Assembly: GCF_963977235.1 (NCBI RefSeq) | Contig: NZ_CAXBOD010000020.1 | Span: 1-64,000 of the forward strand | DNA: 64,000 nt | DNA from: Albimonas sp963977235 | GTDB taxonomy: Bacteria; Pseudomonadota; Alphaproteobacteria; Rhodobacterales; Rhodobacteraceae | Direction of reading: 5' to 3' | Shown: positions 35,238 through 43,437 of the stretch, one piece after another | Layout: each line of letters opens with the position of its first letter | Numbering within the stretch: position 1 is the stretch's first letter | Position numbers and translations under genes: made by a program | Notes under the pieces: generated by a model | Databases searched by the model: none | Told to the model about the DNA's origin: nothing | The model's input: the letters and a program-made list of their open reading frames with translations, nothing else

Positions 35238-36248
35238 TCAGGCGGGCCAGCCCTCGAGCACGGTCTTGCCGATCGCCCGGCCGCTTTCCTGCAGCGCGTG
35301 GGCGCGGCGGAGGTTGGCGGCGTCGATAGGAGCCAGGCGCTCGGTCCGGGTGGTCTCGATCAGGCCGGCGTCCACCAGGGCCGCAAGCTCGCTCAGCAGG
35401 CGGTGCTGCTCGATCATGTCGGCCGTGTTCCACATCGGGCGGGCGAACATGAACTCCCAGTGGATCGAGATCGACTTGCGCTTGAAGCCGTTGATGTCAA
35501 AGGCGTCGGGGTCGTCGATCAGCGCCAGCTTGCCCTGCGCGCGGATGATCTTCGGATAGGTCGAAAGCTGCGCGTCAGAACCGGTGAGGCTGGCGATGAA
35601 GTCCACCTCGGGGATGCCGATGCGGGCCAGCTCCTCGTCCAGCGGCTTGCGGTGGTCGACCACGTGGTGGGCGCCCATCCGCTCGACCCAGGCCACTGTC
35701 TCGGGGCGGGAGGCGGTGGCGATCACGGTCAGCCCGGTCAGCCGCCGCGCGAGCTGGATCAGGATCGAGCCGACGCCGCCCGCCCCGTTCACCACCAGCA
35801 GCGTCCCGCCCTGGGTCTTGCGTCCGACGCGCACGCCGAGGCGGTCGAACAGCAGCTCCCAGGCGGTGATCGCGGTCAGGGGCAGAGCGGCCGCGTCGGC
35901 CCAGCCGAGGCTGGCCGGCTTCTTCGCCGCGATCCGCTCGTCCACCAGGTGCCGTTCGGCGTTGGCGCCCGCGCGGGTGACGTCGCCGGCGTACCAGACC
36001 TCGTCGCCGGGGGCGAAGAGGGTCACCTCGGCCCCGATCGCCTCGACCACGCCGGCGGCGTCCCAGCCGAGGATCTTGTGGGTCCCCTCGGCCGGTGCGG
36101 CCGCTGCGCGGACCTTGGCGTCGACCGGGTTGACCGAGATGGCCTCGACCCGGACCAGGATGTCCCGGGGGCCCGGAGCGGGGACCGGGACATCGATGTC
36201 CTGCAGGATCTCGGGGCCGCCGGGGGCGGTGTAGCCGATGGCTTTCAT
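35238..36248 (-). CDS. Zinc-free MDR alcohol dehydrogenase / quinone reductase-like
   Basis: 336 residues of the medium-chain dehydrogenase/reductase family: MKAIGYTAPGGPE, ISVNPVDAKVR, GWDAAGVVEAIG and the NADP-binding VNGAGGVGSILIQLAR. Structural and catalytic zinc ligands are absent, as in the ZADH-related quinone oxidoreductase group. It probably reduces quinones or enals with NADPH. It is preceded 20 bp upstream by the OpuAC-like gene and likely shares its transcript. Confidence 0.88.
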   Translation of the reverse strand: MKAIGYTAPGGPEILQDIDVPVPAPGPRDILVRVEAISVNPVDAKVRAAAAPAEGTHKILGWDAAGVVEAIGAEVTLFAPGDEVWYAGDVTRAGANAERHLVDERIAAKKPASLGWADAAALPLTAITAWELLFDRLGVRVGRKTQGGTLLVVNGAGGVGSILIQLARRLTGLTVIATASRPETVAWVERMGAHHVVDHRKPLDEELARIGIPEVDFIASLTGSDAQLSTYPKIIRAQGKLALIDDPDAFDINGFKRKSISIHWEFMFARPMWNTADMIEQHRLLSELAALVDAGLIETTRTERLAPIDAANLRRAHALQESGRAIGKTVLEGWPA

Positions 36249-36267
36249 GATGCGGTTCCTTTCGCAG

Positions 36268-37005
36268 TCACAGGGAGACGCCGCGCCGTCGCGCGTCGTC
36301 GAGCTCGCTGACCCGGGCGTTGCCGAGCCGGAGACGGGAGAGGGCGTCGAGCGTCGCCGCGCCCAGCCGGGCCTCGGCGTCGCGGCGCACCACCAGGGTC
36401 GCCTCGTCGGCGCCCCCCAGCAGGCCATGCGGCTCCTCCAGCGCGCGGATGCGGTGGCGAGCGTGCAGGTAATGGGGATGCCACAAGGGCACGACGATCC
36501 AGCGGCCTTCGGCCTGGGCCCGCTCGAACCGGTCGAAGCAGTCGGCCTCGGTCCCGGTCTCGAACCGGTAGCCGGCGGCGGCGAGACCGTAGCGCTCGAC
36601 GATCGCCCGGCTGAAGCGGCTGATGCCGGCGCCGGGGTTGATGCCCTGGATCAGCCGTTCCATCCGGCTCAGCGCCGGTTCGCGCAGGAGGTCGGCGACC
36701 GAGGCGACCTCCGCCTCGGGCACGGCCTCGGTCACGCCCCAGATGCAGCAGGGGTCGTAGAGCACGCCGAGCCTGCGCAGCTGGTCGGCGATGGGGTCGA
36801 AATAGACCTGGTGGCTGGATGGCAGCCAGGCGGAGACCATCAGGTCCACCTCCCCCCGCCCCAGCCGCGCGAACATCTCTTCATGCGGGGCGGCGGAGCG
36901 GGCGACGGCGTGGCCATGGGCCTCCAGCGCGCGCTCGACCTCGCGCGCGGCGGCGGCGTGGAAGCCGAGGTCGATGTGACCGACCCGGATCGGGGCGGTG
37001 GTCAC
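36268..37005 (-). CDS. OpuAC/ProX-like betaine-binding domain protein without signal peptide
   Basis: 245 residues with the substrate-binding fold of glycine-betaine ABC transporters: VRVGHIDLGFH, EVDLMVSAWLPSSHQVYF, QGINPGAGISRFSRAIVERYGL, and EGRWIVVPLWHPHYLHARHRIRALEEP, whose tryptophans and His suit a quaternary-amine pocket. No signal peptide or lipobox is visible, and no permease or ATPase is nearby, so it may act inside the cell as a ligand sensor or sequester. It overlaps the SnoaL-like gene by 4 bp. Confidence 0.75.
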   Translation of the reverse strand: MTTAPIRVGHIDLGFHAAAAREVERALEAHGHAVARSAAPHEEMFARLGRGEVDLMVSAWLPSSHQVYFDPIADQLRRLGVLYDPCCIWGVTEAVPEAEVASVADLLREPALSRMERLIQGINPGAGISRFSRAIVERYGLAAAGYRFETGTEADCFDRFERAQAEGRWIVVPLWHPHYLHARHRIRALEEPHGLLGGADEATLVVRRDAEARLGAATLDALSRLRLGNARVSELDDARRRGVSL

Positions 37006-37535
37006 TTCGCGCCCTCCGCGGGGACCACAAGGCCCATCTGGGTCAGCAGGGCGAGGTTGTCCTCGATGTGCCAGTTGTCGGCGATGCGGCCGTCCTCGAC
37101 GCGCACCAGGTCGGTGGCGATGAACTCGATCGGCTGCCCCTGGCCCTGCACGCCATTGAAGGCGCCCGTGAAATGGCCGGAGAAGACCATGTGCACGGTC
37201 GCCCAGTCGCCGGCGATCACCATGCGGCGGATGGCGACGCCCAGGTCTGGCACGGCGGCGCGGAAGGCGGCCGAGGCCGTGGCCGGCCCCTCGGGGCCCT
37301 GGGGCCGGCCCGCGGGCAGGGTCCGGTCGGTGAAGTCCGGCGCAATGGCGGCGGAGAGCTCGGCCGGCGCGCCGGTGTTCCAGAAGGCGTAGAAATGGCG
37401 CGCGGCGGCTTCGGTCGCGGCCTCCCGCGCGGGATCTGCGCCGGAGCGGATCACCTGCTCGATGGTCTGCGCGGAGACCGGCGCGGCGGCAAGAGCCGTG
37501 AGCGCCAGCGCGGCGAAAGCGGTGCGGAGGGCCAT
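37002..37535 (-). CDS. Secreted SnoaL-like/ester-cyclase family protein
   Basis: 177 residues. Signal peptide MALRTAFAALALTALAAAPVSA, then a SnoaL-like alpha-beta cone: FYAFWNTGAPAELSAAIAPDFTDRTLP, DWATVHMVFSGHFTG, IEFIATDLVRVEDGRIADNWHIEDNLALLTQMG. These are small-molecule-binding or isomerase domains; export to the periplasm is common. The substrate is unknown. Confidence 0.82.
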   Translation of the reverse strand: MALRTAFAALALTALAAAPVSAQTIEQVIRSGADPAREAATEAAARHFYAFWNTGAPAELSAAIAPDFTDRTLPAGRPQGPEGPATASAAFRAAVPDLGVAIRRMVIAGDWATVHMVFSGHFTGAFNGVQGQGQPIEFIATDLVRVEDGRIADNWHIEDNLALLTQMGLVVPAEGAK

Positions 37536-37566
37536 GACTGTTCCTTCGGCGGGGTCTGGAGGCGGT

Positions 37567-37595
37567 CGGGACCGGCGAGACGCTCGCCGGTCCCG
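37567..37595. terminator. Perfect 13-bp hairpin between two minus-strand units
   Basis: CGGGACCGGCGAG and its exact complement flank a 3-base loop. It lies between the end of the Yellow-like gene 2 and the start of the SnoaL-like gene. There is no T-tract on the minus strand, so either a terminator or a 5-prime leader structure is possible. Confidence 0.45.
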
Positions 37596-37685
37596 CCTAT
37601 CTGGCGCGGACGGGATGGGCGGGGAATGCGCCGCGATCCGGAAGCAGTCTTCGGAAGTTCCGAACGATCCGCGGCGCGCCCAGCC

Positions 37686-38990
37686 TCAGTCCCGCAGCAC
37701 CGGGCCGGCGTCGATCTTCATGCGCAGCACCCGGTAGGGCGGCTGGCGCAGGTCGCGCCCCTCGTGGAAGCCCGCCTGCCGGTCGAGCTGGTTGGCGGTG
37801 ACGTAGAGCCAGCCGTCCGGGCCCACCGACAGCGTGTCGGGCCAGCGCATCCTCGGGTCGCGCGCCAGCAGGCGCCAGGCGCCGTCGGGGTCGCGCACAT
37901 GGATCGCGTTACCCTCCAGGTCGCCGGCATAGACCCGGCCTCGGTCGTCCTCGGCCAGCCCGTCGGAGGGCGGCTTGGGCCCGAGGTCGCGGACCGCGGC
38001 GGCGAGCTCGACCTCGCCGACTCCGGGGTCACGCAGCAGTGCGGTCGGGGCGCTGTAGAGACGGCGGGAGGTCAGCGCGCACCAGTAGAGCGTCTTTCCG
38101 TCGGCCGACAGAGCGATGCCGTCTGAGGCGACCCGCCAGGGCTGCGGCGGGGCGCCGGCGGGGCGGACCTGCAGGGGCTCGCCGTCGAAGGCCATCGAGA
38201 AATCCGGCTCCGGCGCGGTTGAGGCATGGCCCGACAGCCGCCGGATCGCGGTCCCCGAGGCGATGTCGACCACGATGATCCCACCCGGCCCGGTCAGCGA
38301 GCTGTCGGTGATGTAGATCGTCCCCTCGGGCCCCGCCCCGAGGTCGATGCGCAGGTCGTTGACGTAGCTCGTCGGCAGCAGCGCCTCGGGCCCGAAGGGG
38401 ATCGTCCGCACCGCCTCGCCGGAGGCGAGGTCGTAGGCGACCAGCTTCGCGGCCCCCTGGATCGGCGCCTGGAAGCCCGGCGCTCCGGTGTCCAGCGCCC
38501 AGAGCCGGCCGGCGGCGTCGGCAACCGCGCTCTGCACGCTCAGCAGCGCGGCCGAGGGCGCGGCGGGATCCCAGGCGTTGGCCTCGGCCGAGGGCCAGGC
38601 GCGGGGCCGGCCGTCCACCAGTTCTCCGAGCGTGAAGGGGGCGCCGTCGCCCCACTTCGGCCAGGTGAGGAACAGGCGCCCGTCGGGCGTGGCGGCGACG
38701 CCGGTGGGCATGGCGCCGTCGATCTCGGCGAACACCTCGACGGGCACGGGGCCGGGAGCCGTCGGACCGGCCTCGGTCGTCCAGGGCGGCAGCGCCAGCG
38801 TCACAGCGACGAAGGCGAGCCGCGCCGTCCGGCCGGAGCCGAGGGGCGGGCGCCCCGGCGCCGACGGTCGCGCCGGCGCCCCGCCGCCGGACCCGGCGAA
38901 CGGCGGCGCCGGCGGCGGGGCGGCGCGCAGGAGGCGGGGGGAGACGGGCCGGGCCTCGCCGGCGGGCGTCGGATGGGGAACGGTATGCAT
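37686..38990 (-). CDS. Yellow/major-royal-jelly family protein, copy 2
   Basis: 434 residues. A Pro/Ala-rich N-terminus precedes a hydrophobic signal-like stretch (TARLAFVAVTLALPPW). The propeller has LWALDTGAPGFQAPIQGAAKLVAYD, LPTSYVNDLRIDLG, IYITDSSLTGPGGIIVVDI, SADGKTLYWCALTSRRLYS and PDTLSVGPDGWLYVTANQLDR. It parallels copy 1 (30520-31716) motif by motif at moderate identity. Possible lactonase or oxidoreductase, function unknown. Box at 39054 lies 64 bp upstream. Confidence 0.8.
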   Translation of the reverse strand: MHTVPHPTPAGEARPVSPRLLRAAPPPAPPFAGSGGGAPARPSAPGRPPLGSGRTARLAFVAVTLALPPWTTEAGPTAPGPVPVEVFAEIDGAMPTGVAATPDGRLFLTWPKWGDGAPFTLGELVDGRPRAWPSAEANAWDPAAPSAALLSVQSAVADAAGRLWALDTGAPGFQAPIQGAAKLVAYDLASGEAVRTIPFGPEALLPTSYVNDLRIDLGAGPEGTIYITDSSLTGPGGIIVVDIASGTAIRRLSGHASTAPEPDFSMAFDGEPLQVRPAGAPPQPWRVASDGIALSADGKTLYWCALTSRRLYSAPTALLRDPGVGEVELAAAVRDLGPKPPSDGLAEDDRGRVYAGDLEGNAIHVRDPDGAWRLLARDPRMRWPDTLSVGPDGWLYVTANQLDRQAGFHEGRDLRQPPYRVLRMKIDAGPVLRD

Positions 38991-39053
38991 GGAGCGGTCT
39001 CCTCGATCCGGGGGGATGGGGAAGCGTCCGCAGAGGCGTCGGGTCAGGCCAGC

Positions 39054-39067
39054 CATACCTCGGCACA
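39054..39067 (-). promoter_or_regulatory. ATAC-N4 promoter box, Yellow-like gene 2
   Basis: CATACC-TC-GGCACA lies 64 bp upstream of ATG 38990; one half-site is exact. Confidence 0.45.
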
Positions 39068-39136
39068 GGTCGCCCCAAGCCGGCGGATATTCGTCAAGCG
39101 CATCAGGCGTTTGCAGCGGCCCCCCGGCCTGCGGCC

Positions 39137-39150
39137 TCTACCCGGGTATC
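39137..39150 (+). promoter_or_regulatory. ATAC-N4-GTAT-type promoter box, chloroperoxidase
   Basis: TCTACC-CG-GGTATC is a near-perfect dyad (CTAC-CCGG-GTAT) 128 bp before the chloroperoxidase start and 147 bp from the divergent Yellow-like gene. Confidence 0.55.
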
Positions 39151-39277
39151 GGTCGGCCAGACGGGCGGATGACGGCGCGTCGCGAAGATCCGGGGCACAA
39201 CGGGGTCGCCGGGCCGCTGTCTGCGCGGCTCGCCCCCGCCTGCGCCGCGCACCGCGGCTTGTGGACAGGAGATCGCC

Positions 39278-40243
39278 TTGGACGCCCTTCCCTCCCTCCT
39301 CGTCAGCCGCCGCGCCGCGATGCTCGGCGGCGCGGGCCTCGCGCTGCTCGCCCGCTCGGGCGCGCTCGCGCAGGCCGCCGTTCCCACCCCCGACCTCAAG
39401 GACAGAGACATGAGCTTCATCGACGCCGCCGACGGAACCCCTATCTTCTACAAGGACTGGGGGCCGAAGACCGCGACCCCAATCGTCTTCCATCACGGCT
39501 GGCCCCTCACGGGCGACGAGTGGGACGCGCAGATGTTGCACTTCCTTGGCGAGGGCTTCCGCGTGATCGCCCATGACCGTCGCGGTCACGGCCGCTCCGG
39601 CTGGACCGAGGAGGGCAACGAGATGGACACCTACGCCGCCGACGTGGCGGCGCTGACCGACGCGCTGGACCTGAAGGGCGCCGTGCATGTCGGCCACTCC
39701 ACCGGCGGCGGCGAAGCGGCGCGCTACGTGGCCCGCGCGAAACCCGGCCGGGTGGCGAAGCTGGTGTTGATCGGCGCGGTGCCGCCGGTGATGGTCAGAT
39801 CGGCCGCCAACCCCGGCGGCACGCCAATCGAGGTCTTCGACGGCTTCCGCAAGGCGCTGGCGACGAACCGGCCGCAGTTCTACCTCGACGTCGCCTCCGG
39901 CCCCTTCTACGGCTTCAATCGCGAGGGGGCGGAGGTCAGCCAGGGCCTGATCCGCAACTGGTGGCGACAGGGGATGGAGGGCTCGGCCAAGGCCCACTAC
40001 GACTGCATCAAGGCCTTCTCGGAAACCGACTTCACGCAGGACCTGAAGACCATCGAGGTCCCGACCCTGGTGATGCACGGCCGCGACGACCAGGTGGTGC
40101 CCTTCGACGACTCCGCCGCGCTTTCGGCCAAGCTGCTGAAGAATGGCGAGCTGAAGGCCTACGAGGGCTATCCCCACGGCATGGCGACGGTGCATGCCGA
40201 GGTGATCAACCGCGACCTGCTGGCCTTCGTCGCCGCTGGCTGA
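39278..40243 (+). CDS. Exported non-heme chloroperoxidase-like alpha/beta hydrolase
   Basis: 321 residues. TTG start with AGGAGA 6-7 bp upstream; the N-terminus has a twin-arginine-like signal (SRRAAMLGGAGLALLARSGALAQA). The hydrolase core has the oxyanion HHGWPLTG, DRRGHGRS, nucleophile elbow VGHSTGGGEA, the acid strand LVMHGRDDQVVP and His in YPHGMATVHAEV. Cofactor-free haloperoxidases of this type form peracids and act in peroxide chemistry or ester hydrolysis. A paralog ends at 278. Confidence 0.88.
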   Translation: MDALPSLLVSRRAAMLGGAGLALLARSGALAQAAVPTPDLKDRDMSFIDAADGTPIFYKDWGPKTATPIVFHHGWPLTGDEWDAQMLHFLGEGFRVIAHDRRGHGRSGWTEEGNEMDTYAADVAALTDALDLKGAVHVGHSTGGGEAARYVARAKPGRVAKLVLIGAVPPVMVRSAANPGGTPIEVFDGFRKALATNRPQFYLDVASGPFYGFNREGAEVSQGLIRNWWRQGMEGSAKAHYDCIKAFSETDFTQDLKTIEVPTLVMHGRDDQVVPFDDSAALSAKLLKNGELKAYEGYPHGMATVHAEVINRDLLAFVAAG

Positions 40244-40341
40244 TGATCGCGGGCCTGGGCTGGGGCAGGCGCGTCGGGCCGGCCCCCGCCCAGGCCCGGC
40301 CTCCGCCGCCGGCCCCGCCGCCCGGCGAATTGAAGTGCGCC

Positions 40342-41226
40342 CTATGCCTTGAAGCCCACGGCCAGCGCCTCGATCAGCAGGGCGACGCGCCGAATGCGGC
40401 CGCGGTCCTTCGGATATACGAGCTGCAGGCCGATCGCCGGCGTCTCGTATGCCCGCAGCAGGGGCACCAGGCGACCCGCGGCGAGATCGTCGGCCACGTC
40501 CCACCAGGCCTTGCGCGCCAGCCCTCGGCCAGCCACGCACCACGCCCGCACCAAGCCGCCGTCGTTCGCCTGAAGGCGGGGATGCACGACCACCTGCCGC
40601 TGCTTTCCCTCGATCACGAAGGGCCAGATGCTGTCGGTCAGTGCGCCGAAGCGCATCCCGAGGCAATCGTGGCGGGCCAGGTCCTCCGGCCGCTCCGGAC
40701 GCCCGCGTCGGGCGAGGTAGGACGGCGCCGCGCAGACGATCCGTGCGCTGGGCGCGAGCCGGCGCACACGCAGCGCGCTGTCCGCCAGGTCCCCGTAGCG
40801 CACCGCCAGGTCGAAGCCTTGGGCCGCGAGGTCCACGTAGGCGTCGGAGAGGTGCAGGTCGATCACCACCCGCGGGTGCGCCTCCTGGAACGCCTCCAGG
40901 ATCCGAGCGACCCGGTTGCGGCCAAGGTCCAGCGGCGCGCTGAGGCGGATCGGGCCGGAGACCTCCTGCGCGCCGTGGCGCAGGCGCGTCTCGATCTCCT
41001 CGGCCTCGGCGAGCAGGCGGGGCGCGGCCTCGGCCAGGATCCGCCCCTCCTCGGTGAGGCTCAAGGCGCGGGTGGTGCGCTGGATCAGGTTCGCCCCGTA
41101 ATGGGCCTCGAGCGCCGAAAGCCGCTCGGACACCGTGGCGGGCGCGAGGCCCAGCGCGCGCCCCGCGGCGGCGAGACTGCCGAGTTCGCAGATGCGCAGG
41201 AACACGCGGAGCTGGTCGAGGAGCAT
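40342..41226 (-). CDS. LysR-family transcriptional regulator
   Basis: 294 residues with N-terminal winged HTH (LRVFLRICELGSLAAAGRALGLAPATVSERLSALE) and a LysR substrate-binding domain (GPIRLSAPLDLGRNRVARILEAF and so on). It follows the hydrolase-OsmC gene on the same strand, 70 bp downstream, so it may be the last gene of the Ior operon or a separate unit. The effector is unknown. Confidence 0.92.
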   Translation of the reverse strand: MLLDQLRVFLRICELGSLAAAGRALGLAPATVSERLSALEAHYGANLIQRTTRALSLTEEGRILAEAAPRLLAEAEEIETRLRHGAQEVSGPIRLSAPLDLGRNRVARILEAFQEAHPRVVIDLHLSDAYVDLAAQGFDLAVRYGDLADSALRVRRLAPSARIVCAAPSYLARRGRPERPEDLARHDCLGMRFGALTDSIWPFVIEGKQRQVVVHPRLQANDGGLVRAWCVAGRGLARKAWWDVADDLAAGRLVPLLRAYETPAIGLQLVYPKDRGRIRRVALLIEALAVGFKA

Positions 41227-41296
41227 CGTGCGGCGTCTCCGAAGAATGGCCCCGCCATCTCGCCCGCCCTTCGGCCTCCGTGCAAGGCGGCGGCGG

Positions 41297-42526
41297 TCAG
41301 ACGCGAGTCGCCACCTGCGTCTCGACCGCCGCCCGGGCCTCGAGCGTGCGGTGGACGGGGCACTTGCCGGCGATCTCGACCAGGCGGTCGCGGACCTCTT
41401 GCGGGATGTCGGCGCCGACGTGGATCACCCGGGCGAAGCGGTCCACCTTGCCCTCCAGCCCGAGGTCGACGCAGGCGCCGCAATCGTCGGCGTGGACCTT
41501 ATCGTGGGTGACGCTCACCTCCAGCGCCCCCAGCTCCCAGCCTTTGCGGGCGGCGTAGAGGCGCAGGGTCATCGCGGTGCAGGCCGCGAGCGCGATGGCG
41601 AGGAAGTCGTAGGGCGAGGGACCGGCGTCGGCGCCGCCCTGTGCCTCCGGCTCGTCGGCCAGCATCCGGTGCGCGCCCGAGGCGACCGCGAGCCGGAACG
41701 GGGCGGGGTCCAGCGCCCGCGCCGCGCCGCCGCCGGGGGGCGATTCTGGCCAGGGATCGGCCGCGGGCGGCGGCAGGTAGCGCCCGGCCCAGGCGGCGAT
41801 GACGCCCGCGGCGAACTCGGCGTCTTCGGGATCGTCCAGCAGATGCGAGGCGCCGTCGAGGGAGACGAAGCTCTTGGGCTGCCGCGCGCCTTCGTAGAGG
41901 CGCCGCGCGTGGTCGACGTCGACCAGCGCGTCGGTCGGCGAATGCAGGATCATCAGCGGCCGGCGCAGCTCGCGCACCGCCTGCGCCAGGCGCTGTCTGC
42001 GGGCGTCCTCGACGAAGTCGCGGCGCAGGCGGAAGGGGCGGCCGGCGAGCGTGACCTGCGCCTCGCCCTCCCGCTCCACGGTCTCGAGGTCGGAGCCGAG
42101 CTGCCCCAGCACATGTGCCACGTCCGAGGGCGCGGCGATGGTCGCGACGGCCGCGACCTGGGAAAGGCGTCTCGCGGCCGCCAGCACGGCCGCGCCCCCC
42201 AGCGAATGGCCGACCAGAAGCGAGACCGGGCGACCGGCCCTCGCCATCGCCTCGGCCGCAGTGATCAGATCCGCGACGTTCGAAGAGAAGGAGGTGTTGG
42301 CGAAGTCGCCCCCCGAGCCGCCCAGCCCGGTGAAGTCGAAGCGCAGCACCCCCCAGCCCCGCCCCGCCAGCGCGGCCGCCACCCGGCGCGAGGCGTGCAG
42401 GTCCTTGGAGCAGGAGAAGCAGTGCGCGAAGAGCGCGAAGCCCAGCGGCGGCCCGTCCGGCAGATCCAGCCGCCCCGCCAGGGCGTCGCCGTCATGGCCG
42501 TGAAAGTCGAAACGCTCGCTGCGCAT
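41297..42526 (-). CDS. Alpha/beta hydrolase-OsmC fusion protein
   Basis: 409 residues. The N-terminal hydrolase (about 1-255) has AHCFSCSKDLHASRRVA, nucleophile elbow VGHSLGGAAVL and His in DGASHLLDDPEDAE. The C-terminal OsmC/Ohr-like domain (about 270-400) has the redox cysteines CAC/TAMTL-type LAACTAMTLRLYAARKGW and GKCPVHRTLEA. OsmC proteins reduce organic hydroperoxides; the hydrolase may release or detoxify esters. Such fusions are known in proteobacteria. Confidence 0.9.
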   Translation of the reverse strand: MRSERFDFHGHDGDALAGRLDLPDGPPLGFALFAHCFSCSKDLHASRRVAAALAGRGWGVLRFDFTGLGGSGGDFANTSFSSNVADLITAAEAMARAGRPVSLLVGHSLGGAAVLAAARRLSQVAAVATIAAPSDVAHVLGQLGSDLETVEREGEAQVTLAGRPFRLRRDFVEDARRQRLAQAVRELRRPLMILHSPTDALVDVDHARRLYEGARQPKSFVSLDGASHLLDDPEDAEFAAGVIAAWAGRYLPPPAADPWPESPPGGGAARALDPAPFRLAVASGAHRMLADEPEAQGGADAGPSPYDFLAIALAACTAMTLRLYAARKGWELGALEVSVTHDKVHADDCGACVDLGLEGKVDRFARVIHVGADIPQEVRDRLVEIAGKCPVHRTLEARAAVETQVATRV

Positions 42527-42685
42527 GGCGTGGTCTCCCTGTTCGTTCCGGTCCCCCCCGACGCCTGCCCGGCGTCGGGGGCGCGCACGCGGCGAGACGC
42601 GCCCCCGGCTCGACCCGGGAGCTCGCCTGCCCCAGGGCAGGCGGCTCCGAGGGGGGCCCGGCGCGCGCCTCCCGCGGCCGGGCGG

Positions 42686-43411
42686 TCAGGCGGCGCGCGC
42701 CGCCGCGTCGCCGGCCATGATCGCCGTAGCCTCATCGGTCGTCCACAGGGCATGGGCGAACCAGCGGAAGTTGAACAGCGCGGCGGCATAGCCGTCGCCC
42801 TCGGGCAGCTGCGCGCCGGCGGTGGCGTCGCGGACCACGGCGACCTCGAACCCATGCTCGACGAAGTCGCGCAGGTGGCTGTCGACGCAGAAATTCGCCG
42901 CCATGCCCGCCAGCACCACCTGGTCCACGCCCAGCTTGCGCAGCTGGAAGATCGTGTCGTTGGTCTGCGGCCCGGCGACCTTGTGCGGCGAGCAGACCAC
43001 AGTGCGTCCGTCCTCGATCAGGTCGCGCAGTTCGGGCAGCCAGTCGGCGCCCGAGCCCTCGAAGCCCTCGACTGACAGCGGGTGGCGGCGTTCGAACATG
43101 CCCAGGTGGTGCATCAGCCGCTCGGCCGGCCCTGCGAAGCCATGGGCGTGGTCGTGGGGGTAGTAGTAGTGGGGCGAGATCACCACAGGGATCTCGGCCG
43201 ACTTCGCCGCCTCCATCAGCCGGCGCAGGTTGGGGACGGTCCCGTGCTGCGTCGCGCTGGCGCCGAAGGCGCCCCAGGCGGCGCCCTGGGGCGAGAGGAA
43301 GTCGATCTGGGGATCGGTCAGCACCAGGGCGGCGCGGGCCGCGTCCAGCGCGAAGGGCGCCTTCGGCAGCGCCGGCTCGGCCGGGTCGGCATAGGCGGAG
43401 GGGATGGTCAT
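42686..43411 (-). CDS. Isochorismatase-family cysteine hydrolase
   Basis: 241 residues with the catalytic triad of the family: Asp in VLTDPQIDFLSP, Lys in CSPHKVAGPQTND and Cys in AGMAANFCVDSHLRDFVEHG. Members hydrolyse amides or vinyl ethers. It lies between the Ior molybdoenzyme and the hydrolase-OsmC genes, all on the minus strand. The substrate is unknown. Confidence 0.9.
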   Translation of the reverse strand: MTIPSAYADPAEPALPKAPFALDAARAALVLTDPQIDFLSPQGAAWGAFGASATQHGTVPNLRRLMEAAKSAEIPVVISPHYYYPHDHAHGFAGPAERLMHHLGMFERRHPLSVEGFEGSGADWLPELRDLIEDGRTVVCSPHKVAGPQTNDTIFQLRKLGVDQVVLAGMAANFCVDSHLRDFVEHGFEVAVVRDATAGAQLPEGDGYAAALFNFRWFAHALWTTDEATAIMAGDAAARAA

Positions 43412-43437
43412 GGCTTTGCCTTTCGGGACAGGGCCGG

